Positions 61,631 to 64,000 of a DNA stretch of 64,000 nt are shown here, in pieces (within the stretch, counting starts at the first letter, position 1; each line of letters begins with the position of its first letter). Origin of the DNA: Rheum nobile (taxonomy: Eukaryota; Streptophyta; Magnoliopsida; Caryophyllales; Polygonaceae); NCBI GenBank assembly GCA_027886185.1, contig WOAB01000098.1, positions 1,860,001 to 1,924,000 of the forward strand. Reading direction: 5' to 3'. The notes under the pieces are model-generated. The model had not been told where the DNA came from. It saw only the letters and a program-made list of their open reading frames with translations, and ran no database searches. The position numbers were made by a program, and so were the translations under genes.

Positions 61631-63614
61631 ATCGTATGTGTGTGTTGGATTGAATGTGTGTGTGCATGTGTTGGATTGTGTGTGTGTGAATGTGTGGGTA
61701 CATTAGTAATTGTCCCGTGTTGTAGATGGACTGATGTGGTTTGATAGGATTATTGATTTTAAAGTTACTTGGGTGAATATATATATGTGTGATATTGTGT
61801 GATGATGTGTGTGTGAGGATAAGTGATATTGTGTGATGATGTGTGTGTGATGATATGTGATAATGTGTGATGAAGTGTGGTTATGTGATTTTGACTGTCG
61901 TCGTGTTATTTGATTGGTTGGTATGGTGATGGATAGTTGGTTTGGTGTTGTGAATTGTCTCACCGAGAGATGTGGTGGTGGAGACGGAGATGTTGTGAAT
62001 TGTCTCACCCGGTGATATGGTGGTTGAGACGGAGATGTTGTGAATTGTCTCACCCGGTGATGTGGTGGTTGAGACGGAAATGTTGTGAATTGTCTCACCG
62101 AGTGATGTGGTGGTGGAGACGGAGATGTTGTGAATTGTCTCACCCGGTGATGTGGTGGTTGAGACGGAGTTGTTGTGAATGGTCCCACCCGGTGATGTGG
62201 TGGTGGAGACGGAGGTGTTGTGATGTGTTAATTATGTGTAATGGTTGCTTGAGTACTTGATTAAGTGATTATGCGTTGAATATTGGTTGTGTGCTCGGTT
62301 ATGGATTGTGTGTTGATTATTGGTTGTGTGTGTATATTGGTTGTGTGTTGAATAGTGGTTGTGTACTTGATTATTGGTTGGGTGCTCGGTTATGGGTTGT
62401 GTGTTGATTATTAGTTGTGTACTTGATTAAGTAGTTGTGTGATGATATTGACGGTGTGTTTGGTTATTGGTTTTATGTTGGATATTGATTGTTGGCTAGT
62501 TGACTTGTTAAATATTATCTATTTTAGCTATGGTGATGTGGATTTATGTTGGTGGGGTTGTTGGTGACAGCTAGTGGATTATGAAGGTCGGTTGTGTGGA
62601 TTGAGTGTGAAGGATGGTTTCCCATCTTGAGGGTGTGGGTTAACATGGTTTGAAATTAAATGCATGAGTTGGGTTTGAATGTATGAATTGGTCGTTATTT
62701 TGGTTATGATTGTATTATGTAATGATTCTCGTTGATGCTTATGTGTTTGTTGATGTGAAGGTTAATTGATTTTGTTGTGTTAGTGCAGTAGTGAGTTCAG
62801 TATAATTGGTTAGCTTTGGTTGTAAGTCAGTAGTAAGAGATGTGTATGTGCATAGAGTTGTTGATTGAGGTATTAGTAATAGAGAGAAGGATGGATTGGA
62901 CGTGTCAGTGAAGTTGGATTGGATCATTTTATTCGTTTATGCTTGTGATGAGTTTGAGGATGGATTGATTGAGGTTAGTATAGTGAATAGTTGGATAAGG
63001 ATGTGTAATGAATGGTATGTGATAGTGTGTGTATATGTTTTGACGTGTGGTTGGCATTGGTTGGTTGATATGATTAAGTATAGTTATGATATTATATATT
63101 GTGTGGCGTGTTATCGTTGTTGTGAATTGATTGGTGATATATGTATGTGTTTTGAACTGTTTTGGCTTGAGGAATCTTGCCATAGTCTTTCAAAAGACTG
63201 ACCAACCTCGGTTTACGTGCCATGGTTGGCTGGGGTATCGGGTCCCCCAGTCAATCAGGCTTTGCAGATTTAGCGCCAGCAAGGAGGATCCTGATCACCG
63301 TCGGTTTTGGAGTCGAGAACTCTACTTTTGGTTGGAGACTTTGACTTGATTGAACGTGTCGTTTTGGTTTTGGACCTTGTATGGGTCGAACTTGTTGTAT
63401 TGGTTTTGGTTTATAAAGTGTTGTATTTTCAGTATGTTAAGTTTGATTGTGGTTTCAAACTCTGGACAGGTTTTACAGGTTGTACAGATTTTTCCGCTGT
63501 GCTGCTTTTGATATTTATATTTTATATGGGTTATGTTTCGCAAATTTTTATTTCACCCGCCTTATAGTCCTTCGGGACTATGGCATTGTAGCACCTCTGG
63601 CCCGGGGTGTTACA
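60442..63614 (+). mobile_element. LTR-only copy 8, plus, inside copy 7
   Basis: TGAAATACCCC to GGGGTGTTACA, 3,173 bases, with perfect GTTGT duplications (60437-60441 and 63615-63619). It is the innermost level of the right-hand stack. Its acceptor-like site reads TTTCGCAAG (ending 61296) instead of TTTCGCAG. It has a six-copy minisatellite (61948-62222), a GT run (61591-61629) and the terminal hairpin at 63564-63581. Around 60768-60880 it shares an AAATTTTGAGGAGGTAAACT-type sequence, inverted, with copy 2 (21590-21670). Confidence 0.9.
61948..62222 (+). repeat. 45-bp minisatellite in LTR copy 8
   Basis: Six tandem copies of TTGTGAATTGTCTCACCCGG / TGATGTGGTGGTGGAGACGG with GGTTGAG and GGTGGAG alternating, the longest array of this unit in the window. 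Confidence 0.85.
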
Positions 63615-64000
63615 GTTGTATTGGTTTTTGGTTTGTAAAGTGCTGTATTTTCTGTATGTTAAGATTGATTATGGTTTCAAACTCTGGATAGGTTTTACAG
63701 GTTTTTCCGCTGTGTCGCTTTTGGTATATATTATGTATGGGATATGTTTTGCAAATTTTTATTTCACCCGCCTTATAGTCTTTCGGGACTATGGCACTGT
63801 AGCACCTCTGGCCCGGGGTGTTACAGAGGGTGTGGGCCAATACGAGTTGAGTTTGAAGGTATGAGTTGCAGTCGTGGTTGACGAATCGGCGGCACCAGAA
63901 GGATGGTTGGCCTGGATCGTTATTTTGGTTGATTGTATTATGTAAGGATTGTATCGTTGATGCTTATGTGTTTGTTGTTGTGAAGGTTAATTGATTTTGT

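Overview
This looks like plant nuclear DNA, most likely from a eudicot. It holds a plant-type Ty3/gypsy chromovirus with a tRNA-iMet primer-binding site, an F-box SKIP23-like fragment and a signal-peptide-bearing protein disulfide isomerase (PDI) fragment. It also has long AT-rich satellite arrays and introns, and nothing prokaryotic. The species cannot be named from the sequence. I see no intact host gene. The window is repeat-dominated, as expected of pericentromeric or other heterochromatin.

Layout. (1) 1-1281: the right edge of an LTR retrotransposon, with polypurine tract 259-271 and a 3' LTR at 272-1281 ending TGATGTG...CACATCA. (2) 1885-10786: a block bounded by diverged, inverted, A/T-rich ends that resemble long Mutator-like (MULE) terminal repeats. 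It contains a truncated SKIP23-like F-box sequence directly followed by exon 1 of a PDI5-like gene, a field of dispersed about 120-bp repeats with two segmental duplications (3368-7343), and a GC-rich cluster of foldbacks (7860-10204). The foldbacks carry eight tRNA-like modules with intact Pol III A and B boxes. This cluster is the best candidate for something undescribed. (3) 10787-51883: a 41-bp AT-rich satellite, about 20 kb once insertions are removed, with higher-order repeats.

(4) The satellite and everything to its right are interrupted by a nested stack of elements of one LTR family. In sense these LTRs begin TGAAATACCCC and end GGTGTTACA, with 5-bp target-site duplications. I resolve eight LTR-only copies: 13428-16340; 18884-33719, split; 21856-33387, split; 45838-49060; 51884 to beyond the right edge, split; 52082-55254; 57168-63825, split; and 60442-63614. 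There is one complete element, 24383-33038 on the minus strand, with 1.85-kb LTRs, primer-binding site, polypurine tract and a gag-pol reading frame broken by stop codons and one frameshift. The nesting is satellite > LTR copy > LTR copy > complete chromovirus on the left, and LTR copy > (LTR copy; LTR copy > LTR copy) on the right.

How the parts relate. The satellite is the oldest resolvable layer in the right-hand part. Four family members landed in it, and later copies landed in those copies. The LTR-only copies are about 3 kb, longer than the LTRs of the complete element. They differ mainly by GT-rich tracts and a 45-46-bp minisatellite in the middle, but share conserved features: a hairpin near the LTR end with compensatory changes, an 18-bp palindrome, and a splice donor/acceptor pair. 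Nearly all reading frames in the satellite, LTR middles and GT/CT tracts are low-complexity shadows and were not annotated as genes.
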